Assembly: GCA_018816815.1 (NCBI GenBank) | Contig: JAHIVD010000036.1 | Coordinates: 1-8,763 of the forward strand | DNA length: 8,763 nt | Source: Patescibacteria group bacterium | GTDB lineage: Bacteria > Patescibacteriota > Microgenomatia > Daviesbacterales > UBA10151 | Direction: 5' to 3' | Part shown: positions 1 through 6,349 of the stretch, one piece after another | Layout: each line of letters begins with the position of its first letter | Numbering within the stretch: position 1 is the stretch's first letter | Notes under the pieces: generated by a model | The model's input: only the letters and a program-made list of their open reading frames with translations | What the model was told of the DNA's origin: nothing | Databases searched by the model: none | Translations under genes and position numbers: made by a program

Positions 1-1191
1 ATACTACTATTTTTTTTCATAGGAATAGTCTCTACTTTTTCAGCTATTTTTTTAACCCATACTGCTATTTCTCATTTAAGCATACTTCATTTTCTGCGCA
101 GAGTTGAATTTATGATTCTTTTGCCTGTTGTGGCTTCTGTTGTAAAAAGCAGGAAGCAACTGATTTGGGTTTTAATATTCCTGGCGCTAACTGTTTTGTC
201 GGTAAATTTATATGCTTTAGGTCAGGAGTATTTGGATTGGCCGGTGATTTCTACGACAAATTCAGAATTCGCGAAAGGATTAATACTGCATTTGACCTCC
301 GGCGCAAGAGTTAATTCAACTTTTGCAGGTCACTACGATTTAGCCGCATTTTTAGCAATGACAATTTCTGTGTTGACTGCCCTATTTTTTGCGGCAAGAA
401 AGGCAGTCAAAATTCCGATTTTTTGTCTTGGACTGCTGTCTTTTGCTGTTTTAATCATGACCGCATCAAGACTTTCCTTTGTAGCAGCGCTTGCCGGAAT
501 AATCTCCGCACTTTTATTTGTGAGGAAAAAAAAGTACATTTTGCTTATTTTTATTGCAGCAATCTTAATTTTAATTTATCCTTCACAGCTTAGAGACCGC
601 TTAATATCAACAGTCACAGTTAATTTTTTTTCAATGGGGCAAAGATATGAAGGGGAAACACTTGATCAGCAAATCAGAAGTAAGTTAAATATTCCGACAC
701 TGGCTATAAGAACATCAAGCGTATCTGCAACTGCCTCTACTTTTGCCTCTCCTTCAGGTCAAACAGCAACTGACATTGCTCCGGGCGAGCCAATTGATAC
801 TACTCAGCTAGGTGTTTATAGATCATTTGAAATAAGATATAAAGTTGAGTGGCCAAGAGCTGTAACTGCCCTAATTAAAAATCCATTCCTTGGTACAGGG
901 TATGCCTCTATTGATATTGCAACTGATAATGATTTTTTACGTTCTCTTGGAGAAGTTGGTATATTAGGTACAACTGCGTTTGTTTTAGTTTTGATCGAGG
1001 CAGCAAAAAGAATACTGAGTTGCTCTGCTCTTGAGAGTAAATTGATCAGGTATTTTTCTGCCGGAGTTTTGTCAATGATGGTTGCTTTTGTGGTAAACGG
1101 TTTATTTATAGATGTGTTTGAAGCATCTAAGGTGGCATCGCTTTTTTGGATGATGCTTGGACTGAATTTAGCTGTTTTGAGATTTAAATAA
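1..1191 (+). CDS. O-antigen ligase/polymerase-like (Wzy_C/WaaL type) multi-pass membrane protein, 5' truncated
   Basis: The frame is open from the first base, so the ATG at 112 is probably internal and the gene starts upstream of the window; 396 residues are visible. The protein is a string of hydrophobic membrane segments. It carries features expected of the O-antigen ligase/Wzy superfamily: an Arg followed by a STFAGHYDLAA segment (visible residues 103-116, matching the family's R..gTf.n.n.lA pattern), a TASRLS segment at about 155-159 (R157), and NPFLGTGY (294-301) followed by DNDFLRSLGEVG (309-320), the typical end of the large periplasmic loop before the last membrane segments. Such enzymes transfer or polymerise polyprenyl-linked glycan on the outer face of the membrane. 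The sequence cannot separate ligase from polymerase. The large loop holds an unusual Ser/Thr/Ala/Pro-rich stretch (residues 237-269). It heads the cluster; the next gene starts 101 bp downstream across a repeat. Confidence 0.85.
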   Translation: MLLFFFIGIVSTFSAIFLTHTAISHLSILHFLRRVEFMILLPVVASVVKSRKQLIWVLIFLALTVLSVNLYALGQEYLDWPVISTTNSEFAKGLILHLTSGARVNSTFAGHYDLAAFLAMTISVLTALFFAARKAVKIPIFCLGLLSFAVLIMTASRLSFVAALAGIISALLFVRKKKYILLIFIAAILILIYPSQLRDRLISTVTVNFFSMGQRYEGETLDQQIRSKLNIPTLAIRTSSVSATASTFASPSGQTATDIAPGEPIDTTQLGVYRSFEIRYKVEWPRAVTALIKNPFLGTGYASIDIATDNDFLRSLGEVGILGTTAFVLVLIEAAKRILSCSALESKLIRYFSAGVLSMMVAFVVNGLFIDVFEASKVASLFWMMLGLNLAVLRFK

Positions 1192-1205
1192 ATATTAAAT
1201 AATAT
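1177..1205 (+). promoter_or_regulatory. possible sigma70-type promoter for the GT39-like gene
   Basis: TTGAGA at 1177-1182 matches the -35 consensus at five of six bases. TAATAT at 1200-1205 lies exactly 17 bp downstream and matches the -10 consensus at four of six; TATAAG at 1203-1208 is a better -10 but at 20 bp spacing. The -35 lies in the last codons of the ligase-like gene, so the repeat at 1204-1290 would be in the 5' untranslated leader. In DNA this AT-rich such matches arise easily by chance, so this is only a candidate. Confidence 0.25.
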
Positions 1206-1290
1206 AAGGATAAGGATAAGGATAAATATAAATAAAGATAAAGATAAATATAAATAAATACAAATAAAGATAAAAAAAGATAAATATAAA
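1204..1290 (+). repeat. degenerate AT/purine-rich tandem repeat (GATAAR/TATAAA units)
   Basis: The gap between the ligase-like and GT39-like genes is almost entirely degenerate short units: ATAAGG three times at the left end, then GATAAA, TATAAA and TAAA units in varying order up to the start codon. Only one C occurs, at 1261. There are longer internal copies: GATAAATATAAATAAA is present exactly at 1221-1236 and 1243-1258, and AAATAAAGATAAA at 1230-1242 and 1262-1274. This points to growth by slippage or local duplication. No Shine-Dalgarno sequence lies at normal distance before the ATG at 1293. The opposite strand reads open through the repeat only because stop triplets are rare in it. Confidence 0.85.
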
Positions 1291-1292
1291 AA

Positions 1293-2762
1293 ATGAAAGT
1301 TTTTAAGATTTTTGCAAATCAATATTTTTGGCTGATACTAATAATTATATTGGGTTTCCTGGTCAGGACCTATAAATTAGATTCTCCGATTGCTGATTGG
1401 CATTCATGGAGACAAGCTGATACTGCCTCAGTGACAAGAAATTTTATAAAACTGGGGTTTAATCCCCTTTTTCCAAAATATGACGATATGTCCGGTGTTT
1501 CGGAAAAACCCATTATTAATCCATCCGGATTCCGGTTTGTAGAGTTCCCTGTTTATAATATTGCAGTTTATCCCCTGTATTTGTTATTTGGAGTTGCTGA
1601 TAAATATCACCGTTTAGTATCCATAATTTTTTCTCTGGGAAGCACTGCATTTTTATTTTTTATTGTTAAAAAATATATAAGTGTGCCAGTAGGACTACTG
1701 GCGGCTTTTACCTTTGCCGTCCTACCTTTTAACGTCTTTTTCTCAAGAACAACTTTGCCTGAACCAACGCTTGTTTTCTTTGCACTGGGTATGATCTACT
1801 ACGTAGATAGATGGATTTGGGAAGGAAAGAAAAGCTCTTGTCTGCCGGGATTTGTGTTTACTTCAATTGCCTTTTTAACAAAACCCTGGGCAATATTTTT
1901 CTATTTGCCTTTGCTTTACTCCTTATATTTTAAACAAAGGCCAGGAAAGTTTTGGATAAAATTTTTCTTTTATACATTTATCGCACTTTTGCCGTTTATT
2001 CTCTGGAGACTGTGGATACTTCAGCAGCCTGAAGGCATTCCGGCTGCAGGTTGGCTATTAAATGGCGACGGAATACGTTTCAGGCCTGCATTTTGGTGGT
2101 GGATTATCTCAGAGAGGATGGGAAGGGAGATATTGGGCGCAACAGGGATTGTACTGTTTTTTATCGGACTTATCAGTAAGCAAAAAAGCGGGAATTACTT
2201 TTTAAATATTTGGGCCCTGTCGTCTTTTTTATTCATTGCTGTTGTTGCAACGGGCAATGTCAGACATAATTATTATCAAACCTTATTTGTACCTGTAGCG
2301 TGTATATTCTTTGCGCAAGGATTTGTTCATCTTCTCAAAGGAAATAATGCTTTTGTGCCGAGAATATGGACAATACTACTGGGATTATTCCTGTTTCCGC
2401 TTGCCTTTTATTTTGGTTTCAAGGCAACAAAGGATTTTTATAATGTCAACAATCCCAGTATTGTTGAAGCAGGTAAAACAGCGGATAGGATCTTGCCAAA
2501 AGATGCAATAGTGCTGGCGCCTTATAACGGTGATACTGCTTTTCTTTATCAAACAAACCGTTTGGGGTTTGCAGCAGCAGCACTGCCAATTCCGGAATTG
2601 GTTGCAGATTTTGGGGTTAACTATTACATATCTACAGCAAAAGATGATAAAACACGTTGGGTAATGCGCAATTTTGAAGTTTTAGAGGACAGTCCAAATT
2701 TTGTGATTGCAGATTTAACAAAATTAAAAAAACCTATTGACAGCAGTGATCCTGAACCATAA
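1293..2762 (+). CDS. GT39/PMT-like (ArnT-like GT-C fold) membrane glycosyltransferase
   Basis: A 489-residue protein of the dolichyl-phosphate-mannose-protein mannosyltransferase/ArnT superfamily (GT-C fold). These enzymes use a polyprenyl-phosphate sugar and act on the outer face of the membrane. A first membrane helix (about residues 11-25) is followed by a first outer loop with DWHSWRQADTA (35-45); D35 is a plausible catalytic Asp by family analogy. The segment RFVEFPVYN (81-89), a conserved Arg at about 107, and SRTTLPEPT (151-159) fit the family. Several further membrane helices extend to about residue 377, then a soluble C-terminal tail of some 110 residues. The sugar and acceptor cannot be told; it may glycosylate a lipid-linked glycan or a protein. 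The first ATG is used, with no Shine-Dalgarno sequence before it. Alone in this cluster, it has tandem repeats on both sides. Confidence 0.85.
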   Translation: MKVFKIFANQYFWLILIIILGFLVRTYKLDSPIADWHSWRQADTASVTRNFIKLGFNPLFPKYDDMSGVSEKPIINPSGFRFVEFPVYNIAVYPLYLLFGVADKYHRLVSIIFSLGSTAFLFFIVKKYISVPVGLLAAFTFAVLPFNVFFSRTTLPEPTLVFFALGMIYYVDRWIWEGKKSSCLPGFVFTSIAFLTKPWAIFFYLPLLYSLYFKQRPGKFWIKFFFYTFIALLPFILWRLWILQQPEGIPAAGWLLNGDGIRFRPAFWWWIISERMGREILGATGIVLFFIGLISKQKSGNYFLNIWALSSFLFIAVVATGNVRHNYYQTLFVPVACIFFAQGFVHLLKGNNAFVPRIWTILLGLFLFPLAFYFGFKATKDFYNVNNPSIVEAGKTADRILPKDAIVLAPYNGDTAFLYQTNRLGFAAAALPIPELVADFGVNYYISTAKDDKTRWVMRNFEVLEDSPNFVIADLTKLKKPIDSSDPEP

Positions 2763-2802
2763 TAAGACAACTGAAATAAAGTAACTGGAATAAGGCAACT
2801 TA
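2761..2802 (+). repeat. three tandem copies of a 14-bp intergenic repeat
   Basis: Three contiguous 14-bp units lie at 2761-2774, 2775-2788 and 2789-2802, with consensus AATAAGRCAACTGR; the first five bases and the AACT core are identical in all three. Unit 1 supplies the last two bases of the upstream stop codon, and unit 3 ends three bases before the ATG at 2806. Units 1 and 3 share AATAAGRCAACT; unit 2 has AATAAAGTAACT. The whole 43-bp gap is therefore repeat. Confidence 0.85.
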
Positions 2803-2805
2803 AAC

Positions 2806-3996
2806 ATGAAAATATTAATGCTTACACCGTATCTTCCTTATCCCCTTTTGACAGGAGGGCAAACGCGGTCATTTAATCTGATTAAAAGACTTTCAGCGCT
2901 GGGGCATGAAATAACTCTTTTTAGCTTGGTTAAAAGTAAGGAAGAGAGAAAATATGTCGGGCATTTGGAAAAATTCTGCAAAGAAGTTCAAGTTTTCAGC
3001 AGACCCGGGAAACCATGGACACTAAGAAATATTCTAAAAACCGGATTTAGCCTTTATCCTTTTTTAGTTATTAGAAATTGGGCTAAAGGGGAAAAGGCCG
3101 CAATTGAACAAAAGATTAAACAGGAAAAATTTGATTTAATTCATGCTGAAACATTTTATGTTATGCCGCATATCCCAAAAACGAAAATACCGATACTTTT
3201 GGTTGAACAAACCATTGAATACCTGGTTTACCGCCACTTTGCAGATGAATTTAAATTTCCGCTTTTAAAACCGCTACTATACTTAGATGTTGCAAAGATG
3301 AAATACTGGGAGCTTTTATACTGGAAAAGAGCTAAAAAAGTTGTGGCAATGTCCCGGGAAGATAAAAATATAATGACGGATGAGGTTTCCGGATTAGATG
3401 TAGATATTGTGCCAAACGGAGTTGACAGTAAATTCTTCGGAGAATCTGTTGCAGTAAAGTCAAAGGAACCAATTGTGCTTTACCTGGGGAATTTTACCTG
3501 GCTGCAAAATAGGGAAGCTGTCCAGATTTTATTAACTAAGGTATGGCCGAAAATTAAACAAGGGTTACCAAAAGCAAAGCTTTGGATTGTTGGCAAGGAA
3601 GCAGGAGATTTTTTTGCAGACTTGGCGTCAAGCGATATTTTAGTTTCGGAGATTGAGGATGTAAGAGAGGCTTACCAAAAAGCGTCCGTATTAGTTGCTC
3701 CAATCTACGGAGGAGGAGGTACCAGATATAAAAACTTTGAGGCTTTTGCATCGGGTTTGCCGGTTGTTACTACCTCAATTGGTATAAGAGGAACAAATGC
3801 GGAAGATGGTGAGGAAGTTATTATCAGGGATAAACCCGGTGAAATCGCAGAAGCTGCTATTTTGCTACTTAATGATAAGGTCCTCTATAATAAAATTGCT
3901 GAAAACGCAAAAAAGATGGTGCGGGCAAAATATGATTGGGACCCTATTGCAAAAAAATTAAGTAATATTTATGAAAATCTAGGTAAAAAAATTTAA
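2806..3996 (+). CDS. GT4-type glycosyltransferase (GT-B fold)
   Basis: A 396-residue two-domain cytoplasmic or membrane-associated glycosyltransferase that would transfer a sugar from a nucleotide-sugar to a lipid-linked glycan. The N-terminal domain opens with MKILMLTPYLPYPLLTGGQ, the glycine-rich acceptor-side loop of GT4 enzymes. The linker has VPNGVDSKFF (about 202-211), followed by YLGNFTWLQN, the first strand of the nucleotide-binding domain. The donor-site motif at 302-312 is GGGGTRYKNFE. E312 is kept, but the first Glu of the usual E-x7-E pair is replaced by G304, while R307 and K309 are present. This GxGxRxKxxEA form is common in one branch of GT4, so activity is likely retained. The donor sugar is unknown. 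A weak AAGG at 2792-2795, inside repeat unit 3, lies about ten bases before the ATG. Four bases separate the stop from the next gene. Confidence 0.9.
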   Translation: MKILMLTPYLPYPLLTGGQTRSFNLIKRLSALGHEITLFSLVKSKEERKYVGHLEKFCKEVQVFSRPGKPWTLRNILKTGFSLYPFLVIRNWAKGEKAAIEQKIKQEKFDLIHAETFYVMPHIPKTKIPILLVEQTIEYLVYRHFADEFKFPLLKPLLYLDVAKMKYWELLYWKRAKKVVAMSREDKNIMTDEVSGLDVDIVPNGVDSKFFGESVAVKSKEPIVLYLGNFTWLQNREAVQILLTKVWPKIKQGLPKAKLWIVGKEAGDFFADLASSDILVSEIEDVREAYQKASVLVAPIYGGGGTRYKNFEAFASGLPVVTTSIGIRGTNAEDGEEVIIRDKPGEIAEAAILLLNDKVLYNKIAENAKKMVRAKYDWDPIAKKLSNIYENLGKKI

Positions 3997-4000
3997 TTCT

Positions 4001-5119
4001 ATGCGCATAGTTATTGACGGCAGAATGCTTAATGAATCAGGAATAGGCCGGTATATCAGAAATTTAATTAACAATTTAGCGATTTTAGATAAAGAAAGCG
4101 AGTATTTTATTCTGCATCTGAAGGAAGATTACAAGAGACTTAAATATAAGGATAATTTTAATAAAGTTTTAGCTAATTTCCCCTGGTATGGATTTTTTGA
4201 ACAAATCAAGTTGCCCGGGTTAATAAAATCCTTGAATCCTGATTTAGTGCATTTTCCCCATTTTAATGTGCCGGTTTGCTACCGCGGTAAATTTGTTGTA
4301 ACTATTCATGATCTTATCCACCAGCGTTTCCGGATGAAAAGAGCAACAACGCTGAACCCGCTTTTTTACCAAGTAAAGCAATTTGGATATACAAAGGTTT
4401 TTAAAAATGCTGCAAGAAAGTCAGATAAAATCTTAGTGCCTTCAAATTATGTAAAAGACTTGCTGCAGGATAGATGGGAGGTAGAGGGAAAAAAGGTAGT
4501 AATAACGCATGAAGCGGTTGATGACAAAATATTTTTAATCAAAAACGCAATAACTAAAAAAGAAATAGATAAAGCAATAAAAAAGTTTAGCATTAAGTTG
4601 CCGTTTATCTTTTATGTTGGAAACGCCCATCCTCACAAGAACGTTGAGGGTTTGATCAGAGCATTTAAGGATTTAGAAAAAAAACATCCTGATTTGTCAT
4701 TGGTGCTGTCAGGCAGTGATCATTATTTTTGGCGAAGACTCAAGGAAAAATACCCGGGTCAAAATATTATCTATACAGGTTATATCTCCGATAAAGAGTT
4801 AGTGGCTTTATACAAGAGAGCAACAGCATTTATCATGCCTTCTTTGGAAGAAGGATTTGGTATACCTATTTTGGAAGCAATGGCTTGTGGCACTTTGGTA
4901 GTTTCTTCAAACAAGGGAAGCCTGATAGAAGTCGGAGGAGATGCTGCTTTTTATTTTGATCCTACAAACCCCGGGGACATGACAGCAAAAGTCCTGCAGA
5001 TACTAGATGATAAAAAACTGAGGCAGAAACTAATAGAAAAAGGATTAAAAAGATGCAAAGAGTTTAGCTGGAAAAGATTAGCTCAACAAACTTTGGAGAC
5101 CTATAAACAATGCGTGTAG
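4001..5119 (+). CDS. GT4-type glycosyltransferase (mannosyltransferase-like)
   Basis: A 372-residue GT-B enzyme of the GT4 family. It begins MRIVIDGRMLNESGIGRYIR; the GIGRY loop (14-18) is typical of the WbpY/MtfB-like mannosyl- and rhamnosyltransferase branch. It has a THDL motif near 101-105, YVGNAHPHKNVEGLIRAF (about 205-222) opening the donor-binding domain with K213, and a complete E-x7-E motif (E284 and E292) within EEGFGIPILEAMACG. The role is extension of a lipid-linked sugar chain from a nucleotide-sugar donor at the inner membrane face. The exact sugar is not readable; mannose is a guess from family resemblance. It starts four bases after the previous stop with no Shine-Dalgarno sequence, and its last ten bases overlap the next gene, so the three GT4 genes are very likely one transcription unit. 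Confidence 0.9.
   Translation: MRIVIDGRMLNESGIGRYIRNLINNLAILDKESEYFILHLKEDYKRLKYKDNFNKVLANFPWYGFFEQIKLPGLIKSLNPDLVHFPHFNVPVCYRGKFVVTIHDLIHQRFRMKRATTLNPLFYQVKQFGYTKVFKNAARKSDKILVPSNYVKDLLQDRWEVEGKKVVITHEAVDDKIFLIKNAITKKEIDKAIKKFSIKLPFIFYVGNAHPHKNVEGLIRAFKDLEKKHPDLSLVLSGSDHYFWRRLKEKYPGQNIIYTGYISDKELVALYKRATAFIMPSLEEGFGIPILEAMACGTLVVSSNKGSLIEVGGDAAFYFDPTNPGDMTAKVLQILDDKKLRQKLIEKGLKRCKEFSWKRLAQQTLETYKQCV
5095..5098 (+). promoter_or_regulatory. ribosome binding site (GGAG) inside the upstream gene
   Basis: GGAG lies in the last codons of the preceding glycosyltransferase gene, eleven bases before the ATG at 5110. It supports that start, which overlaps the upstream gene by ten bases, and suggests translational coupling between the two. 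Confidence 0.5.
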
Positions 5120-6180
5120 CTATTGTACATGATGATTTGGTGCAATGGGGTGGGGCTGAGAGAGTGCTTTTGGGGCTTTTGGAAATATATCCAGATGCGT
5201 CTATTTACACATCTTTGTTTGACCGCACTAATGCTGCCTTGTTGCGGAATTTTGATAGCAAAAAAGTTATAACTTCTTTTTTACAGGAAGTACCAGGGTG
5301 GAAAAGTCTGTATAAGATATTGCTTCCTTTTTATCCTTTTGCATTTGAACAATTTGATTTTTCAAAATTTGATTTAGTTATTTCCCATACTACCCGTTTT
5401 GCAAAAAGCATTGTTACAAAACCGCAAACTTTGCATATTTGCTATATGCATACCCCTCCGCGGTTTTTATGGCATTTTTCCGGAGAGGTGAGCTTCGGCC
5501 CGGCAGAGATATTGCTGACTCAAATGAGAATTTATGACCGGGTATCATCCAGCAGAGCTGACTTTTTTTTAGCTGGTTCCGGCAATGCAAGAAAAAGGAT
5601 TAAGAAAGTATATAACTTAGAATCAAAAGTTGTTTACCCTTTTGTGGATCTTGAAAGATTTAAGGGTATTGAAAGTTTTGACGGAGGATATTTTGCAATA
5701 GTTGGAAGACCTAATAAATATAAAAGATTTGATTTGGCGGTTTCAGCTTGTTTAAAACTAGGGGTTCCTTTAAAAGTTATAGGAAGCAGTTTAAATTTAA
5801 GTTCTTTAGGAAAAATTAAAGATAGTCAGCGTTTGATTAGTTTCTTGGGATCAATAGATGATGATATTTTGGTTTCTGTGCTGGCCGGGTGCAAAGCTCT
5901 TATCATTCCGGGTATAGAGGATTTTGGGTTAACCAGTTTGGAGGCTCAAGCTCTAGGTAAACCAGTTGTTGCGTATAAAGCAGGAGGAGCCTTGGAAACA
6001 GTAATCCCAGGTAAAACAGGGATATTATTTGACAGCCAAACAACGGAAAGTTTAGTTGATGCCCTAAAAAAGCTAAATACTATAAAAATAAACCAGGATG
6101 ATTGCAGAGAAAATGCTGCAAGGTTTAGCAAAAAAATATTTATTAAGAATTTTAAGCAGACAGTTGTTTCCTTGCAATAA
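5110..6180 (+). CDS. GT4-type glycosyltransferase (WbaZ/GDP-mannose transferase-like)
   Basis: A 356-residue GT-B enzyme of the GT4 family. It starts MRVAIVHDDLVQWGGAERV; the WGGAERV loop (13-19) is the family's N-terminal glycine-rich site. HTPPRFLWH (114-122) is characteristic of the WbaZ-like branch often annotated as mannosyltransferase. The second domain opens with VGRPNKYKRFD (about 198-208), where K205 and R206 are probable donor phosphate contacts. The E-x7-E pair is complete (E270 and E278) in GIEDFGLTSLEAQALGKPV. It would add a sugar from a nucleotide-sugar donor to the growing lipid-linked chain; the sugar identity is not certain. Its start overlaps the previous gene by ten bases. 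The gene ends at TAA just before a non-coding gap with hairpins, so it may be the last gene of its transcription unit. Confidence 0.9.
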   Translation: MRVAIVHDDLVQWGGAERVLLGLLEIYPDASIYTSLFDRTNAALLRNFDSKKVITSFLQEVPGWKSLYKILLPFYPFAFEQFDFSKFDLVISHTTRFAKSIVTKPQTLHICYMHTPPRFLWHFSGEVSFGPAEILLTQMRIYDRVSSSRADFFLAGSGNARKRIKKVYNLESKVVYPFVDLERFKGIESFDGGYFAIVGRPNKYKRFDLAVSACLKLGVPLKVIGSSLNLSSLGKIKDSQRLISFLGSIDDDILVSVLAGCKALIIPGIEDFGLTSLEAQALGKPVVAYKAGGALETVIPGKTGILFDSQTTESLVDALKKLNTIKINQDDCRENAARFSKKIFIKNFKQTVVSLQ

Positions 6181-6253
6181 GGACCTGCTTTGTTAGTCCC
6201 AATAAGTTCGGGATCAGTCTGCAGAACCTTTTTGAGTCTGAACGGTCCGTGAA

Positions 6254-6289
6254 CTCTTTGGTCTTGAGCAGGGTCGAAAGACCAAAGGG
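6254..6289. repeat. REP-like palindromic element (single hairpin)
   Basis: CTTTGGTCTT (6256-6265) and AAGACCAAAG (6278-6287) form a perfect ten-base inverted repeat around a 12-base loop, GAGCAGGGTCGA. One T-G and one C-G pair outside it extend the stem to twelve. The pattern GTCxTGAGC-x-GTCGAA-xGAC resembles a dispersed palindrome of many bacterial genomes, of the REP type mobilised by REP-associated Y1 transposases. That likeness is from memory. No transposase is present in the window, and whether the element recurs in this genome cannot be seen here. Confidence 0.6.
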
Positions 6290-6312
6290 CTGAAGATCCC
6301 GGAGTTAAAGAC

Positions 6313-6341
6313 TTGTCTTTTATCGGGGTAAAACGTACACT
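6313..6341 (+). promoter_or_regulatory. possible weak promoter for the sugar transferase gene
   Basis: TTGTCT at 6313-6318 and TACACT at 6336-6341 each match four of six bases of the -35 and -10 consensus and are separated by 17 bp. The would-be transcription start falls at about the start codon at 6350, giving a leaderless or nearly leaderless message, which fits the lack of a Shine-Dalgarno sequence. The match is weak, and the position after the likely operon boundary is the main support. Confidence 0.25.
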
Positions 6342-6349
6342 AAATAGTT

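Larger units (their letters stand above)
6181..6349 (+). other. non-coding gap with nested inverted repeats
   Basis: This 169-bp gap is visibly richer in G and C than the genes around it and holds no credible open frame. An outer inverted repeat pairs TTCGGGATC (6207-6215) with GATCCCGGA (6295-6303), nine pairs including one T-G wobble. It encloses the REP-like hairpin at 6254-6289. A short AAAGA/TCTTT inverted repeat lies at 6308-6320. No hairpin is followed directly by a run of T, so a standard intrinsic terminator is not evident. The gap probably separates the GT4 operon from the sugar transferase gene. Confidence 0.6.

Noticed and set aside
112..114. ATG at 112 as the true start of the ligase-like gene.
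   Set aside because: The frame is open back to base 1 and encodes plausible hydrophobic family sequence upstream; ATG 112 lies inside the protein and has no ribosome binding site.
1204..1290. CRISPR-like array in the repeat before the GT39-like gene.
   Set aside because: Units are only 4-6 bases, degenerate and without unique spacers; no cas genes are present.
816..1322. A minus-strand open frame of 168 codons across the end of the ligase-like gene and the repeat.
   Set aside because: Its first part is the low-complexity translation of the tandem repeat and the rest is antisense to a well-supported gene; no family features.
6181..6349. tRNA, riboswitch or intrinsic terminator in the gap before the sugar transferase.
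   Set aside because: No cloverleaf or known riboswitch core could be recognised, and neither hairpin is followed by a T run; only inverted repeats can be supported.
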